Assembly (NCBI GenBank): GCA_021205045.1
Contig: JAJPYH010000258.1
Location: 1 to 6,096, forward strand
Direction: 5' to 3'
Length of the DNA stretch: 6,096 bases
Source: Lachnospiraceae bacterium
GTDB taxonomy: Bacteria; Bacillota; Clostridia; Lachnospirales; Lachnospiraceae
Shown here: piece after piece, positions 6,046 through 6,096 of the stretch
How positions within the stretch are numbered: position 1 is the stretch's first letter
Layout: each line of letters opens with the position of its first letter
Position numbers and translations under genes: made by a program
The notes under the pieces: model-generated
Databases searched by the model: none
What the model was told of the DNA's origin: nothing
What the model saw: only the letters and a program-made list of their open reading frames with translations

Positions 6046-6096
6046 AGTATAACATAAAATAAATAACTGGCCAAATAATGGCTTTTGTGCTATACT
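6046..6096. repeat. imperfect palindrome at the window end, likely a second inserted element
   Basis: AGTATAACATAAAA (6046-6059) is mirrored at the window end by TTTTGTGCTATACT (6083-6096): 12 of 14 positions are complementary, around a centre containing TGGCCA. It starts exactly where family similarity of the broken ATPase ends (after E-E-A) and supplies the stop codon. It may be a small palindromic repeat or one end of a larger element; the right boundary lies at or beyond the window edge, so no target duplication can be tested. Confidence 0.6.

Larger units (their letters stand above)
5565..6057 (+). pseudogene. AAA-ATPase_like family gene, split by a MITE and cut again at its 3' side
   Basis: The gene starts at GTG 5565, with a perfect AGGAGGTGA (5551-5559) ahead. 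It reads MEKKRMPIGIEDFAKLRTNN-FYW and hits a stop (TAG 5637-5639) inside an inserted element. Skipping the element and one target repeat (121 bases) joins ...NNFY (5631) to YVDKSGMIKELL (5753 on) without any lost base, and gives the typical family start, followed by the P-loop-like RPRRFGKS, LKYFFEIG and the later VVSISLKG. This family usually runs to about 500 or more residues with a C-terminal PD-(D/E)XK_9-type domain. Here the joined frame ends at 123 residues (TAA 6055-6057), where a palindrome begins after the codon at 6043. So at least two events have broken it, and no full protein can be made. Downstream remains lie outside the window. These genes are common, often multi-copy, in gut Clostridia and Bacteroides; their cellular role is not established. 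Confidence 0.88.

Noticed and set aside
5770..6057. An independent 95-residue gene starting at ATG 5770
   Set aside because: It has no ribosome site and is the downstream half of the ATPase gene split by the MITE; M at 5770 is an internal residue.

Overview
The window looks like a piece of accessory or mobile DNA from a low-to-mid GC Firmicute, most likely a gut Clostridia or Lachnospiraceae member. This rests on protein families and style recalled from memory: RepA-like AAA_25 ATPases, an RNA ligase of the DUF5565 type, a sigma-region-4-like regulator and an 'AAA-ATPase_like' gene, with strong AGGAGG-type ribosome sites and use of TTG and GTG starts. All genes lie on the + strand. No rRNA, tRNA, CRISPR array or transposase gene is visible.

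Layout. Positions 1-521 hold the 3' part of a RepA-like ATPase that has lost most of the family's conserved basic residues. A roughly 200-base gap with a good promoter candidate (TATAAT at 603-608) follows. Next is a complete RepA-like AAA_25 ATPase with a C-terminal helix-turn-helix tail (728-1693). A compact block follows: a 66-residue zinc-ribbon protein (1798-1998), a minimal 191-residue RNA ligase-like nucleotidyltransferase (2007-2582), a 390-residue protein with a sigma-70 region 4-like helix-turn-helix (2638-3810, TTG start), an overlapping 57-residue small protein (3783-3956), a 329-residue PD-(D/E)XK/RecB-like nuclease candidate (4000-4989), and a 133-residue protein of unknown function only 4 bases downstream (4994-5395). 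Spacing and orientation suggest one transcription unit. The probable theme is DNA/RNA handling by a mobile element (ATPase, ligase, nuclease, regulator), but the joint function is inference.

The last 530 bases hold a broken gene of the 'AAA-ATPase_like' family (usually followed by a PD-(D/E)XK_9 domain). Its reading frame is split by a 113-bp non-coding element with perfect 12-bp terminal inverted repeats (GGTGTTAGTCCG / CGGACTAACACC), flanked by an 8-bp direct repeat TTTTTATT. Removing the element and one repeat copy restores the frame exactly (...N-N-F-Y-Y-V-D-K-S-G...), so this is a miniature inverted-repeat element (MITE). The same gene is interrupted again at 6046, where a 51-base imperfect palindrome begins that runs to the window edge and brings in a stop codon. 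The two insertions are the clearest structural finding. The RNA ligase / nuclease / unknown-protein block is the best candidate for an undescribed functional module.
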